Source: CAUPWF01 sp036656615 (lineage in GTDB: Bacteria > Bacillota > Clostridia > Lachnospirales > Lachnospiraceae). From it: a stretch of DNA of 64,000 bases. A model generated the notes under the pieces. The model did not search any database, was not told the DNA's origin, and saw only the letters and a program-made list of their open reading frames with translations. Numbering within the stretch: position 1 is the first letter of the stretch; every line of letters starts with the position of its first letter. Made by a program: the position numbers and the translations under genes. Shown in pieces: positions 23,218 through 32,206 of this stretch. The stretch covers positions 38,224 to 102,223 of the forward strand of contig JAVXHY010000004.1 in the NCBI GenBank assembly GCA_036656615.1, written 5' to 3'.

Positions 23218-25863
23218 ATGAAACAAAAACTAGCAGGATTTTTATTGATTATTCTGATAGCAGTCTCTGTAAATTCTATGCCAAAGGTAGGAGCAGCACA
23301 AGGGTGCCCGACAAATAACAGTGCTGATGAAACCTTAAAGCGACTTTATCAAAAAGGCAATTTATACCAGGAAATAGAAGGATTAGATAAAACAAAAAAG
23401 GAAGAATTTTGGAATCGGATTACGGATCAGGAGTATGTTGTACTTGTAATTTTGATTAGATGTGAACTTTTACAATCAGATATAGATAGCCAAGTGAGGG
23501 AAAAGGAATATCAATTTTATATTGATATCGTTCAACAGCTTCGTATACGAAATGTTAAAATAGAGAAGGATCAATTAAATGAAATAGAGGATCAAGCTTT
23601 TATAATTTTGAGTCAAAAACATTTAGATGACTGTAAATATCACATCAATACATATTCAGAATATATAAATGAATTAAGGAAAACCATGGAATCCTCAGCT
23701 ATAGCATTATTTGAACAGATGGAATTACTATATAATTGTGAGGAATCACAGTATGATGCTGAGAAAAATAAGCTTCAATCACTCTTTGAACTATATCATA
23801 CAGAGCAAGAAGTGAAACTAGATTCAGGCAAAGCAGCCTTACCTCCTAAAGAGGATGGCACACAAGAACCTCAAAATCCGGTTCCTTCAAATCAGGTTCC
23901 ATCCAATCCCATTATACCAAATCCTGCCCCATCCAATCATGCATTATCTGATTCAAGTTCCAGGGGAAATGTTACCCAGGATAGGAATGTTATAAATGAG
24001 CAAAAAAATTCCTTATCTAAGAGGAATAAAGTGGGGTATCATATAGAATTTTGTTCCACACCTTGTAAAAAGGAAATTTGTTCAGGAAAAACTTATACAA
24101 AGGATGTAGGGACATGGTATGAAACCTGTGGAGTATGTGCAAAAGGAGGGCGTACGGATAATAATTCTTTTCATGTTACAAAAGCATTAGATGAATTCTA
24201 TTATTGTGTTCATTTAGGAGAAATCCATACAGGATGTTATCGGTATGGAAGGTGCATGTTATATGGTGGAAGTGCTACATTTGATAGTAGAATTCATTTT
24301 TACAGTCATGTCCATGCATATTGTGATGGACACCAAAAGCCAAATACATATACGGTTCAATATCGTTCAAATGGTGGAAGTGGTTCTATGGCGGATAGTA
24401 ATCATGTATATGATCAGGAGAAAAAACTCAATAAAAATACATATAAAAAAGCAGGATATAGGTTTATAGGATGGGGTACTTCGCCGGAAAGTGTATTACC
24501 TGATTACCAAGATGAAGCCAAGGTAAACAATATAATTAATACCGAAAAAGGTGTAGTATCTCTTTATGCAATCTGGGAAGAAACAATTATTGTGCGCTAT
24601 TGGGGAAATGGAGCAGATGAAAATGATCAGCCAATGGAAGAAATAGTAACTCCAAAGACTGCAAAGGAGTATCGGTTGAAAAAAAACGAGGCATTTACTT
24701 CTTATACAAGGAAGAATCATGTGTTTGCAGGATGGTCTACGGAAGATCATACTCATTCTTACGAAACTGATTATTATCAAATGATAAATTTACCACAAGC
24801 CATTAGCTTTCAGGAGCTTTATCAATGTGCAAAGAATCAAGAAATAACAGATTCGGAATTCATTGTAAACTTTTATGCTGTATGGGATGAAATGCCTAAA
24901 TTAGAAGCAATCGGGATTTTAGAGTTTTACGAAGGTGAAGTTGTTACTAGAGACATGCTTTTTAGTAATATCATTGCAAGTGATAAAGAAAACAGTGAGG
25001 TATGTGGTACTTTAGAGACAAGAATTGTAAGAATTGAATATGCAGATGGTAAGATGTGGTGCAATAGTCCCCAAAAGGGTGATATATCCACTTGGTATAT
25101 AGGAATGAGAAGTGAGGAACGATTAGACACATGGTTTCTGCAATTTAGAAAAGATTATAGTCCGGTAATTCATAAAATCACCTATGAACTAACGGATAGT
25201 TTTGGAAATAAAACTTCTCTAGAGTGGAAAATAAAAGTAAAATATAATCATCCACCTGAAATAAAAGCAGAAGATCGATATTTTACGTTAGAAGAAGCAC
25301 AGGCAGGAAAGATTACCAAAGATGAAATTCTGCAATCCATCAATGCGGAGGATGAAGAGGATGGAAGCTTGAAACATAAATTAGTGATAGAAGGATTTCA
25401 AGAATCGGAATTTCAAGCATTTCAACATTCGGGATATATTGTTCTGCAGGCAACGGTGACAGATCAATATAGAAAAGAGTCAGTAAGAAGCTTCTATATT
25501 TTTATTCAAAAGGATGGACAGGTAGTAAATGAAGAAAAGGTAAAATATGTTCGATTTATCAATCAAAATAACTATGATAAAAATGTGAATATTGATATTT
25601 CTAGTTTAACAGAAGAAGAGGTGAAGCAAAGAAATAAAAATGGGGGAATGAAAGTTACATCTATTTGGTATACGAATCCGGCATATAAAAAGCTTATAAT
25701 GGCAACTCTACATAATAAAAAACATCAAGAAACTTGGGATTTCAGACAGGAAGATGTTTTGAAAATAAAAAAATATGTAAAAGATGGGGGTGTCATTCAT
25801 CAGCAGTCTGAGAAGGGCTGGCAAGATTTTATTTCGGAATTTGGAGAAAAAAGGGTTGTTTGA
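23218..25863 (+). CDS. Large secreted surface protein with InlB-type repeats (pilus locus)
   Basis: 881 residues. A signal peptide (residues 1-27, ending VGAA) is followed by a helical region, then a Pro-rich linker near 205-245 (PVPSNQVPSNPIIPNP). A segment with nine Cys and many His spans about 279-375. Two InlB B-type repeats, each ending in YAIW or YAVW, span about 377-563. Ig-like modules follow, including HPPEIKAEDRYFTLEEAQAG, typical of DUF5011-like domains. The C-terminus has no LPxTG, no membrane helix and no choline or SLH repeats. It is the last gene of the pilus locus, so a tip adhesin or pilus-associated secreted protein is plausible. Confidence 0.7.
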   Translation: MKQKLAGFLLIILIAVSVNSMPKVGAAQGCPTNNSADETLKRLYQKGNLYQEIEGLDKTKKEEFWNRITDQEYVVLVILIRCELLQSDIDSQVREKEYQFYIDIVQQLRIRNVKIEKDQLNEIEDQAFIILSQKHLDDCKYHINTYSEYINELRKTMESSAIALFEQMELLYNCEESQYDAEKNKLQSLFELYHTEQEVKLDSGKAALPPKEDGTQEPQNPVPSNQVPSNPIIPNPAPSNHALSDSSSRGNVTQDRNVINEQKNSLSKRNKVGYHIEFCSTPCKKEICSGKTYTKDVGTWYETCGVCAKGGRTDNNSFHVTKALDEFYYCVHLGEIHTGCYRYGRCMLYGGSATFDSRIHFYSHVHAYCDGHQKPNTYTVQYRSNGGSGSMADSNHVYDQEKKLNKNTYKKAGYRFIGWGTSPESVLPDYQDEAKVNNIINTEKGVVSLYAIWEETIIVRYWGNGADENDQPMEEIVTPKTAKEYRLKKNEAFTSYTRKNHVFAGWSTEDHTHSYETDYYQMINLPQAISFQELYQCAKNQEITDSEFIVNFYAVWDEMPKLEAIGILEFYEGEVVTRDMLFSNIIASDKENSEVCGTLETRIVRIEYADGKMWCNSPQKGDISTWYIGMRSEERLDTWFLQFRKDYSPVIHKITYELTDSFGNKTSLEWKIKVKYNHPPEIKAEDRYFTLEEAQAGKITKDEILQSINAEDEEDGSLKHKLVIEGFQESEFQAFQHSGYIVLQATVTDQYRKESVRSFYIFIQKDGQVVNEEKVKYVRFINQNNYDKNVNIDISSLTEEEVKQRNKNGGMKVTSIWYTNPAYKKLIMATLHNKKHQETWDFRQEDVLKIKKYVKDGGVIHQQSEKGWQDFISEFGEKRVV

Positions 25864-25905
25864 TTTATTTTGCTGTTAGGATAGAAATTGATATTCAGAT
25901 AAAGA

Positions 25906-25934
25906 TTGTACATTGAAAGTGTTTCACTTATAAT
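25906..25934 (+). promoter_or_regulatory. Promoter of the transglutaminase-like gene
   Basis: TTGTAC (25906-25911), a 17-base spacer and TATAAT (25929-25934), 32 bases before the start codon. It indicates that the next gene is transcribed separately from the pilus locus. Confidence 0.65.
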
Positions 25935-25965
25935 ATAGAAAAAACAAGAAAGAGGGACACTTGTA

Positions 25966-27198
25966 ATGAGAAATAGAAAAAAACGTAGATTGGGTTGTTT
26001 GATTTCAATTATATTAGTGTTCACAATATGTTTTGTAGGAGTGGCAGGGTATGGAATTTATCTGAAATTATTTCCAAGCCAACAGGAAGAAAAGCAAAAT
26101 TTTCCACATAAAAAAGAATCCAGCATACCATTTCAAAAAGTAGATCAAGTAGAGCCAACAATAGAAAAGAAATACTACTATCAGCAATTGAATCAAGAGG
26201 AGCAGCTAGTATATCAAGAGATTGTACAAGGAATTAAAGATCAGCAAGAAGAAATTTATATGCATGCGAGTACATCCGAGATGGTGCTACGTGTTTTTGG
26301 TATGGTATTAAATGATTCTCCAGAATTCTTTTGGTGTTCTGGTGATGCAACTGTAACTGTTTATCCAAAGGAAGACAAGGAAACCAGCTATTCAGTGTTA
26401 TCCACAACCTATTTATTTCCTAGAGAAGAGAGAGACAGAAGGCAGCAGGAGATTGATATGGCTGTAAATACCTGTTTGTCAGGAATTGGTGCAAATGCTT
26501 CTGATTATGAAAAAATTGAATATGTATATAATTATATTATTCAGACAACTGATTACAATATGGAGGCACCAGATAATCAAAATATTTACAGTGTTCTTGT
26601 GAATCGGCAGTCAGTTTGTGCAGGATATGCAAAAGCAAATCAGTATTTATTGGAAAAATCAGGAATTCTTTGTATCTATTTAACCGGAACTTCAACAGCA
26701 CTAGATGGAACCGTTCAGCCACATGGATGGAATATTGTACAATGTAATAACGAATTCTATCAAGAAGATGTTACCTGGGGAGACCCGGTGTTTAGTCAGG
26801 AAGATACAACCATGAGCGGTATTACCAACTATGATTATATGCTATGCACAGATGATGAAATTTACAAGACACATGTGATTGATACAGAACTTTTGGTACC
26901 GGAATGTAAGGATGCTGCATATAACTATTTTACTGTTCATGGTCTGTATTATAATACTTATGATGCAAACGAAACATTAAAAATTATAAAAAGTGGTATA
27001 GCTTCCAAGCTTCCGGTTATGACGTTTAAATATGCAGATGAAGCTTTATATCGGACGGCATATGAATCCATTATGAACGACCTAATAAACCAGGCATCCA
27101 AATATCTTGCGAGTCTTTATGGATTGACAGAAGTTCAGTATTATTATCAAGTTAATGAACAGATGAATCGAATTACAATTATGTGGCAATATGGATAG
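25966..27198 (+). CDS. Membrane-anchored transglutaminase-like (cysteine protease fold) protein
   Basis: 410 residues. After a short basic start (MRNRKKRRLG) there is a single N-terminal membrane helix, then an extracellular part. The transglutaminase-like core has a complete triad: Cys218 in SVCAGYAKA, His253 in PHGWNIV and Asp268 in EDVTWGD. Such domains in Firmicutes act on cell-wall or surface peptides, either as proteases or cross-linkers; which reaction applies here is unknown. It has its own promoter but lies directly after a pilus-like locus, so crosslinking or trimming of surface proteins is an open possibility. Confidence 0.8.
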   Translation: MRNRKKRRLGCLISIILVFTICFVGVAGYGIYLKLFPSQQEEKQNFPHKKESSIPFQKVDQVEPTIEKKYYYQQLNQEEQLVYQEIVQGIKDQQEEIYMHASTSEMVLRVFGMVLNDSPEFFWCSGDATVTVYPKEDKETSYSVLSTTYLFPREERDRRQQEIDMAVNTCLSGIGANASDYEKIEYVYNYIIQTTDYNMEAPDNQNIYSVLVNRQSVCAGYAKANQYLLEKSGILCIYLTGTSTALDGTVQPHGWNIVQCNNEFYQEDVTWGDPVFSQEDTTMSGITNYDYMLCTDDEIYKTHVIDTELLVPECKDAAYNYFTVHGLYYNTYDANETLKIIKSGIASKLPVMTFKYADEALYRTAYESIMNDLINQASKYLASLYGLTEVQYYYQVNEQMNRITIMWQYG

Positions 27199-27231
27199 AC
27201 ATAAATACTTGAAAATCTCTAATTAAAAAGG

Positions 27232-27260
27232 TTGAAATATAAATTGAAATGTGGTAAACT
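27232..27260 (+). promoter_or_regulatory. Promoter upstream of carAB
   Basis: TTGAAA (27232-27237), a 17-base spacer and TAAACT (27255-27260). Transcription would start near 27267, just before a strong terminator hairpin, which makes a controlled leader possible. Confidence 0.5.
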
Positions 27261-27279
27261 TTTTACAATTTGAGAACGA

Positions 27280-27319
27280 GGGCGCTCTAGAAAGAAAACT
27301 TTCGATGAGTGCCTTTTTT
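27280..27319 (+). terminator. Intrinsic terminator in the carA leader
   Basis: GGGCGCTC (27280-27287) pairs with GAGTGCCT (27307-27314) by one G-U and otherwise Watson-Crick pairs. An inner GAAAG/CTTTC stem closes an AAAA loop, and six T follow. It could end the upstream transglutaminase transcript, or act as an attenuator for carAB because a promoter lies directly before it. I see no PyrR-type binding loop or T-box. Confidence 0.65.
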
Positions 27320-27351
27320 ATGAGAATTAGTGAAGGGACAAAGGTGGTAAA

Positions 27352-28425
27352 ATGAAAGCTTTTTTAATTTTAGAAGATGGAACCGTATTCACGGGAACCA
27401 GTATTGGTTCTACAAGGGATATGATAAGCGAAATCGTATTTAATACCTCAATGACAGGATATTTAGAGGTTTTGACTGACCCTTCATATGCGGGACAGGC
27501 CGTTGCAATGACCTATCCACTGATTGGAAATTATGGAGTCTGTTATGATGATATGGAATCCAAGCGAGCTTGGCCTGATGGATATATTGTGAGAGAATTA
27601 GCAAGAATGCCAAGTAATTTCAGAAGTAATGCTACGATCCAAGAGTTTTTGGAACAGCAGGATATACCGGGAATTGCAGGTATTGATACCAGGGCGCTAA
27701 CAAAGATACTTAGAGAAAAAGGCACAATGAATGGTATGATTACAATCAATAAAGATTTTCATTTAGATGAAGTGATTCTTCAGCTAAAAGCCTATAAAAT
27801 AGGAGATGTAGTTTCAAAAGTAACCTGTGACAGCAGTTACATTATTAAAGGAAAAGGACCGAAGGTTGCATTGATGGACTTTGGTGCCAAGAGAAATATT
27901 GCCAAGTCTTTAAATCAACGAGGTTGTGAAGTAATGGTTTATCCATCTTATACAACTGCGGAAGAAATCATTTCAGCTCATCCCGATGGAATTATGTTAT
28001 CCAATGGACCAGGAGATCCAAAGGATTGCGTATCAATTATCAAAGAAATCAAAAAACTATACCATACAGACATTCCAATATTTGCAATTTGTCTGGGACA
28101 TCAGTTGATGGCTCTTGCAAATGGAGCGGATACTCATAAATTAAAATATGGTCATAGGGGTGGAAATCATCCAGTAAAAGATTTGAGAACAAATAAAGTT
28201 TATATTTCATCACAAAATCATGGCTACGTAGTAGATGAATCTAATTTAGATAAAGCCATTGCAAAATCCGCATTTGTTAACGTTAATGATGGAACAAATG
28301 AAGGATTGGAATATATAGGAAAAGATATTTTTACAGTACAGTTTCACCCAGAAGCATGTCCGGGACCACAGGATTCTGGTTACTTATTTGATCGATTTAT
28401 GAAAATGATGGGAGGAACAAAATAA
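27352..28425 (+). CDS. carA: Carbamoyl-phosphate synthase small (glutaminase) subunit
   Basis: Hydrolyses glutamine and passes ammonia to CarB for carbamoyl phosphate, the precursor of pyrimidines and arginine. The N-terminal domain has FNTSMTGYLEVLTDPSYAGQ, and the class I amidotransferase domain has the nucleophile in FAICLGHQLMALA plus the His-Glu pair in VQFHPEACPGP. Length 357 is normal. Its stop overlaps the carB start by one base. No arginine or pyrimidine genes flank the pair. Confidence 0.97.
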   Translation: MKAFLILEDGTVFTGTSIGSTRDMISEIVFNTSMTGYLEVLTDPSYAGQAVAMTYPLIGNYGVCYDDMESKRAWPDGYIVRELARMPSNFRSNATIQEFLEQQDIPGIAGIDTRALTKILREKGTMNGMITINKDFHLDEVILQLKAYKIGDVVSKVTCDSSYIIKGKGPKVALMDFGAKRNIAKSLNQRGCEVMVYPSYTTAEEIISAHPDGIMLSNGPGDPKDCVSIIKEIKKLYHTDIPIFAICLGHQLMALANGADTHKLKYGHRGGNHPVKDLRTNKVYISSQNHGYVVDESNLDKAIAKSAFVNVNDGTNEGLEYIGKDIFTVQFHPEACPGPQDSGYLFDRFMKMMGGTK

Positions 28426-31400
28426 TGCCAAAAAATCCAAAAATAAAGAAAGTGTTGGTTATTGGTTCTGGTCCTATTGTGATTGGGCAGGCGGCAGAAT
28501 TTGATTATGCAGGCACTCAGGCTTGCAGATCTCTAAAAGAAGAAGGAATTGAGGTTATACTGTTAAACTCAAATCCGGCAACGATTATGACAGATAAGGA
28601 TATTGCAGATAAAGTGTATATTGAACCATTGACTGTTGAAGTTGTGGAACAATTAATCAGAAAAGAGCAGCCAGATAGTGTCTTGCCTACTTTGGGTGGA
28701 CAGGCAGCACTGAATCTTGCTATGGAATTAGAGGAAAATGGGTTCTTGGCCAATAACGCAGTTAAGCTAATTGGGACTACTTCACAGACCATTAAAAAGG
28801 CAGAGGATCGACTGGAATTTAAAACTACAATGGAAAAAATCAATGAACCCTGTGCCCCATCTTTAGTCGTTGAAGATGTACAGTCCGGCGTAGCATTTGC
28901 AGAAGAAATTGGTTATCCAGTGGTACTTCGTCCGGCTTATACACTAGGAGGAAGCGGCGGTGGAATTGCGGCGAATGAAGAAGAACTAATTGAAATTTTA
29001 GAAAATGGACTGCGACTTTCTAGGGTAGGACAAGTATTAGTTGAACGATGCATTTCAGGTTGGAAAGAAATTGAATATGAAGTAATGCGAGATGGAAATG
29101 GAAATTGTATTACGGTGTGCAATATGGAAAATCTAGATCCAGTAGGGGTTCATACAGGTGACAGTATTGTGGTAGCACCATCTCAGACATTGGGAGATAA
29201 AGAATATCAGATGCTCCGTACTTCGGCATTAAATATAATTAATGAATTGAAAATTACAGGTGGGTGTAACGTGCAGTATGCATTACATCCTACCAGTTTT
29301 GAATATTGCGTTATAGAGGTAAATCCTCGGGTTAGCCGTTCTTCTGCATTGGCCTCCAAGGCAACTGGATATCCAATTGCAAAAGTAGCAGCTAAAATTT
29401 CCTTAGGATACACTTTAGATGAAATTAAAAATACAATTACAGATAAAACATTTGCAAGCTTTGAACCAATGCTTGATTATTGTGTTGTAAAAATCCCAAG
29501 GCTTCCATTTGATAAATTCATCAGTGCTAAAAGAACGCTTACAACACAAATGAAAGCAACTGGAGAGGTAATGAGTATTTGTGATAATTTTGAAGGGGCA
29601 TTGATGAAGGCAATTCGTTCATTAGAGCAAAATGTAGATAGTTTAATGTCTTATGATTTTACCGGATTATCCAAAGAAGAAATAATTGAGCAGTTAGAGG
29701 TGATTGATGATCGACGAATTTGGTTAATTGCAGAAGCCATTCGTAAAGGAATCAGTTATGAAGTGATTCATGCGATTACAAAAATTGATTTATGGTTTGT
29801 TGATAAGCTAGCCATTCTTGTAGAAATGGAAGGTGCACTAAAGGCGAAAAGACTAACTGCAGATTTATTAAAAGAAGCAAAAAGAATGGAATTTCCAGAT
29901 ACCGTCATTGCAAGACTGACTGGAAAAACAGTGGATGATATACATGCGTTGCGTAAAGAAAATCATATCATAGCATCATATAAAATGGTAGATACCTGTG
30001 CGGCTGAATTTGCTGCAGCAACTCCATACTATTATTCGGTGTATGGAAGTGAAAACGAAGTCAGTGAAGTAAGGATAGATGCTGAAAAAAAGAAAAAAGT
30101 ACTGGTATTAGGTTCAGGCCCTATCCGAATTGGTCAGGGAATTGAATTTGATTATTGTTCGGTACATTGTACTTGGGCATTTAAAAAAGAAGGATATGAA
30201 ACTATCATTGTGAATAATAATCCGGAAACTGTCAGCACGGATTTTGATATTGCAGATAAGTTATATTTTGAACCACTTACACCAGAAGATGTAGAGAGTA
30301 TTGTGGATATAGAACAACCAGATGGTGCAGTTGTACAATTTGGAGGTCAGACAGCTATTAAATTAACGGAAAGCTTGATGAAAATGGGTGTTCCAATACT
30401 GGGTACCTCTGCTGAAAATGTAGATGCAGCAGAGGATAGGGAATTGTTTGATCAGATACTTGAATCTTGTCATATTCCACGTCCACAAGGTAAAACAGTA
30501 TATACAGCACAAGAAGCAAAAGATGCTGCAAGAGAATTGGGTTATCCGGTTCTAGTTAGACCGTCTTATGTATTGGGCGGGCAAGGAATGCAGATTGCTA
30601 TTAATGATCATGATATAGATGAATTTATTGGGATTATTAACCGAATTGCCCAAGAACATCCAATATTAGTGGATAAGTATTTAGTGGGGAAAGAAATCGA
30701 AGTCGATGCGGTATGTGATGGGGAAGAAATTTTGATTCCGGGTATTATGGAACATATCGAACGTGCAGGAATTCATTCGGGTGACAGTATTTCGGTGTAC
30801 CCAACTCAAAGCATTTCGGAGGGAACCAAAGATAAAATTGTAGATTATACCAGGAAATTGGCTAAATCATTGCATGTAATCGGATTAATTAATATTCAGT
30901 TTATTGTGTGTGATGAGGATGTTTATGTGATTGAAGTAAATCCACGTTCCAGCCGAACAGTTCCATATATCAGTAAGGTGACAGGGATACCAATTGTACC
31001 TCTTGCAACGAAAGTAATTATTGGAAATACAATTAAAGGTTTAGGATATGAACCGGGATTACAAAAAGAAGCAGATTATATTGCAATCAAAATGCCTGTC
31101 TTTTCCTTTGAAAAAATACGAGGAGCAGATGTTAGTCTGGGACCGGAAATGAAGTCAACAGGTGAGTGTTTAGGTGTCGCAACGACTTTTAATGAAGCTT
31201 TATATAAAGCGTTTTTAGGGGCAGGAATCAATTTACCCAAATACAAGAATATGATTTTAACCTTAAAGGATGAAGATAAGACAGAAGGAGTTAAGCTTGC
31301 AAGACGTTTTGTTGCATTGGGTTATCGAATATTTGCTACAAAAGGGACAGCGGAAGCATTAGAGGCAGCTGGTATTAAGGTTACAAAAACGAATAAAATA

Positions 31401-31649
31401 GAACAAGAAGCTCCAAATCTAATGGATTTAATTCTGGGGCATGAAATTGATCTTGTCATTGATACACCGCCTCAGGGTGCGGACCGAGCTAAAGATGGAT
31501 TTATCATTCGAAGAAATGCCATAGAAACAGGGGTGAATGTACTGACTTCTCTTGATACAGCGAATGCTTTGATTACAAGTTTGGAACATACAGATATTCA
31601 TCAGTTGACATTAATAGATATTGCAACCATACAATCAAAAATAAAATAA
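28425..31649 (+). CDS. carB: Carbamoyl-phosphate synthase large subunit
   Basis: 1074 residues with the duplicated ATP-grasp layout. The first half runs from VLVIGSGPIVIGQAAEFDYAGTQ and contains RPAYTLGGSGGG. The second half repeats it with VLVLGSGPIRIGQGIEFDYC and RPSYVLGGQGMQ. A C-terminal MGS-like allosteric domain follows (GYRIFATKGTAEALEAAGI). Both halves keep the ATP-binding motifs, so the enzyme appears fully active. The start is coupled to carA. Confidence 0.98.
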   Translation: MPKNPKIKKVLVIGSGPIVIGQAAEFDYAGTQACRSLKEEGIEVILLNSNPATIMTDKDIADKVYIEPLTVEVVEQLIRKEQPDSVLPTLGGQAALNLAMELEENGFLANNAVKLIGTTSQTIKKAEDRLEFKTTMEKINEPCAPSLVVEDVQSGVAFAEEIGYPVVLRPAYTLGGSGGGIAANEEELIEILENGLRLSRVGQVLVERCISGWKEIEYEVMRDGNGNCITVCNMENLDPVGVHTGDSIVVAPSQTLGDKEYQMLRTSALNIINELKITGGCNVQYALHPTSFEYCVIEVNPRVSRSSALASKATGYPIAKVAAKISLGYTLDEIKNTITDKTFASFEPMLDYCVVKIPRLPFDKFISAKRTLTTQMKATGEVMSICDNFEGALMKAIRSLEQNVDSLMSYDFTGLSKEEIIEQLEVIDDRRIWLIAEAIRKGISYEVIHAITKIDLWFVDKLAILVEMEGALKAKRLTADLLKEAKRMEFPDTVIARLTGKTVDDIHALRKENHIIASYKMVDTCAAEFAAATPYYYSVYGSENEVSEVRIDAEKKKKVLVLGSGPIRIGQGIEFDYCSVHCTWAFKKEGYETIIVNNNPETVSTDFDIADKLYFEPLTPEDVESIVDIEQPDGAVVQFGGQTAIKLTESLMKMGVPILGTSAENVDAAEDRELFDQILESCHIPRPQGKTVYTAQEAKDAARELGYPVLVRPSYVLGGQGMQIAINDHDIDEFIGIINRIAQEHPILVDKYLVGKEIEVDAVCDGEEILIPGIMEHIERAGIHSGDSISVYPTQSISEGTKDKIVDYTRKLAKSLHVIGLINIQFIVCDEDVYVIEVNPRSSRTVPYISKVTGIPIVPLATKVIIGNTIKGLGYEPGLQKEADYIAIKMPVFSFEKIRGADVSLGPEMKSTGECLGVATTFNEALYKAFLGAGINLPKYKNMILTLKDEDKTEGVKLARRFVALGYRIFATKGTAEALEAAGIKVTKTNKIEQEAPNLMDLILGHEIDLVIDTPPQGADRAKDGFIIRRNAIETGVNVLTSLDTANALITSLEHTDIHQLTLIDIATIQSKIK

Positions 31650-31667
31650 AATTTAGGAGGAGATACG

Positions 31668-32021
31668 ATGACAAGTAAAGGTGAAAGAAAAGTAGCAGTT
31701 ATTGAAAATGCACAAGGTGGAAAAGGAACCTTACAGAAGGAATTTCTGTTGACATCAGAAGAAATGGGTGCGAATTGTGGGCTTTTTGGAGAAGTGACAA
31801 TTCAACCGGGAGCATCTCTTGGGTATCATGAACACCATAATGATACAGAAACATATTATATTACAGCAGGAAGTGGATTATATGATGATAATGGAACGAA
31901 AATCCAGGTCAAAGCAGGGGATGTAGTCTTTTGCAAAGATGGGAATGGTCATGGAATGGAAAATACAGGAACACAGGAATTGACTTTTATTGCATTGATT
32001 TTAAAAACAGATCATAAATAA
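31668..32021 (+). CDS. Cupin-domain protein
   Basis: 117 residues forming one cupin barrel. Motif 1 is seen as GYHEHHNDTETYYITAGSG (His-His-Glu metal ligands) and motif 2 as GDVVFCKDGNGHGMENTG (last His). Small stand-alone cupins of this type have very varied roles (isomerases, dioxygenases, sensors), and nothing here fixes one. It starts 18 bases after carB behind TAGGAGGAG, so it is probably cotranscribed with carAB, and a terminator follows. Confidence 0.8.
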   Translation: MTSKGERKVAVIENAQGGKGTLQKEFLLTSEEMGANCGLFGEVTIQPGASLGYHEHHNDTETYYITAGSGLYDDNGTKIQVKAGDVVFCKDGNGHGMENTGTQELTFIALILKTDHK

Positions 32022-32042
32022 AATTGCATATATTTTAAATAC

Positions 32043-32099
32043 AGAAGACCGTAAACATGGATTCCAACAATAAAAAGGGATTATTTTTACGGTCTTTTG
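32043..32099 (+). terminator. Terminator after the carAB-cupin operon
   Basis: An 11-bp perfect stem AAGACCGTAAA (32045-32055) / TTTACGGTCTT (32086-32096) ends in TTTTG. The loop is unusually long, about 30 bases. Confidence 0.6.
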
Positions 32100-32130
32100 T
32101 AATGTTATGTTACTAATTTGCGTAAGAGCA

Positions 32131-32160
32131 TTGCAAGTAACACTAAAAGAATGATATAAT
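32131..32160 (+). promoter_or_regulatory. Promoter of the DUF5717-DUF5716-TPR operon
   Basis: TTGCAA (32131-32136), an 18-base spacer and a consensus extended -10, TGATATAAT (TATAAT at 32155-32160). It suggests solid constitutive transcription of the cassette. Confidence 0.65.
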
Positions 32161-32206
32161 TCGTTATATCTGATTAGAAAAATTAATACAAGATACAATT
32201 GAGTAG

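Noticed and set aside
25780..25863. A sortase-anchor (LPxTG) at the end of the 881-residue protein
   Set aside because: The C-terminus has no LPxTG-like motif, hydrophobic segment or basic tail.
28517..28843. A 108-codon open frame opposite carB
   Set aside because: It is a shadow of the conserved carB reading frame, with no independent signals.
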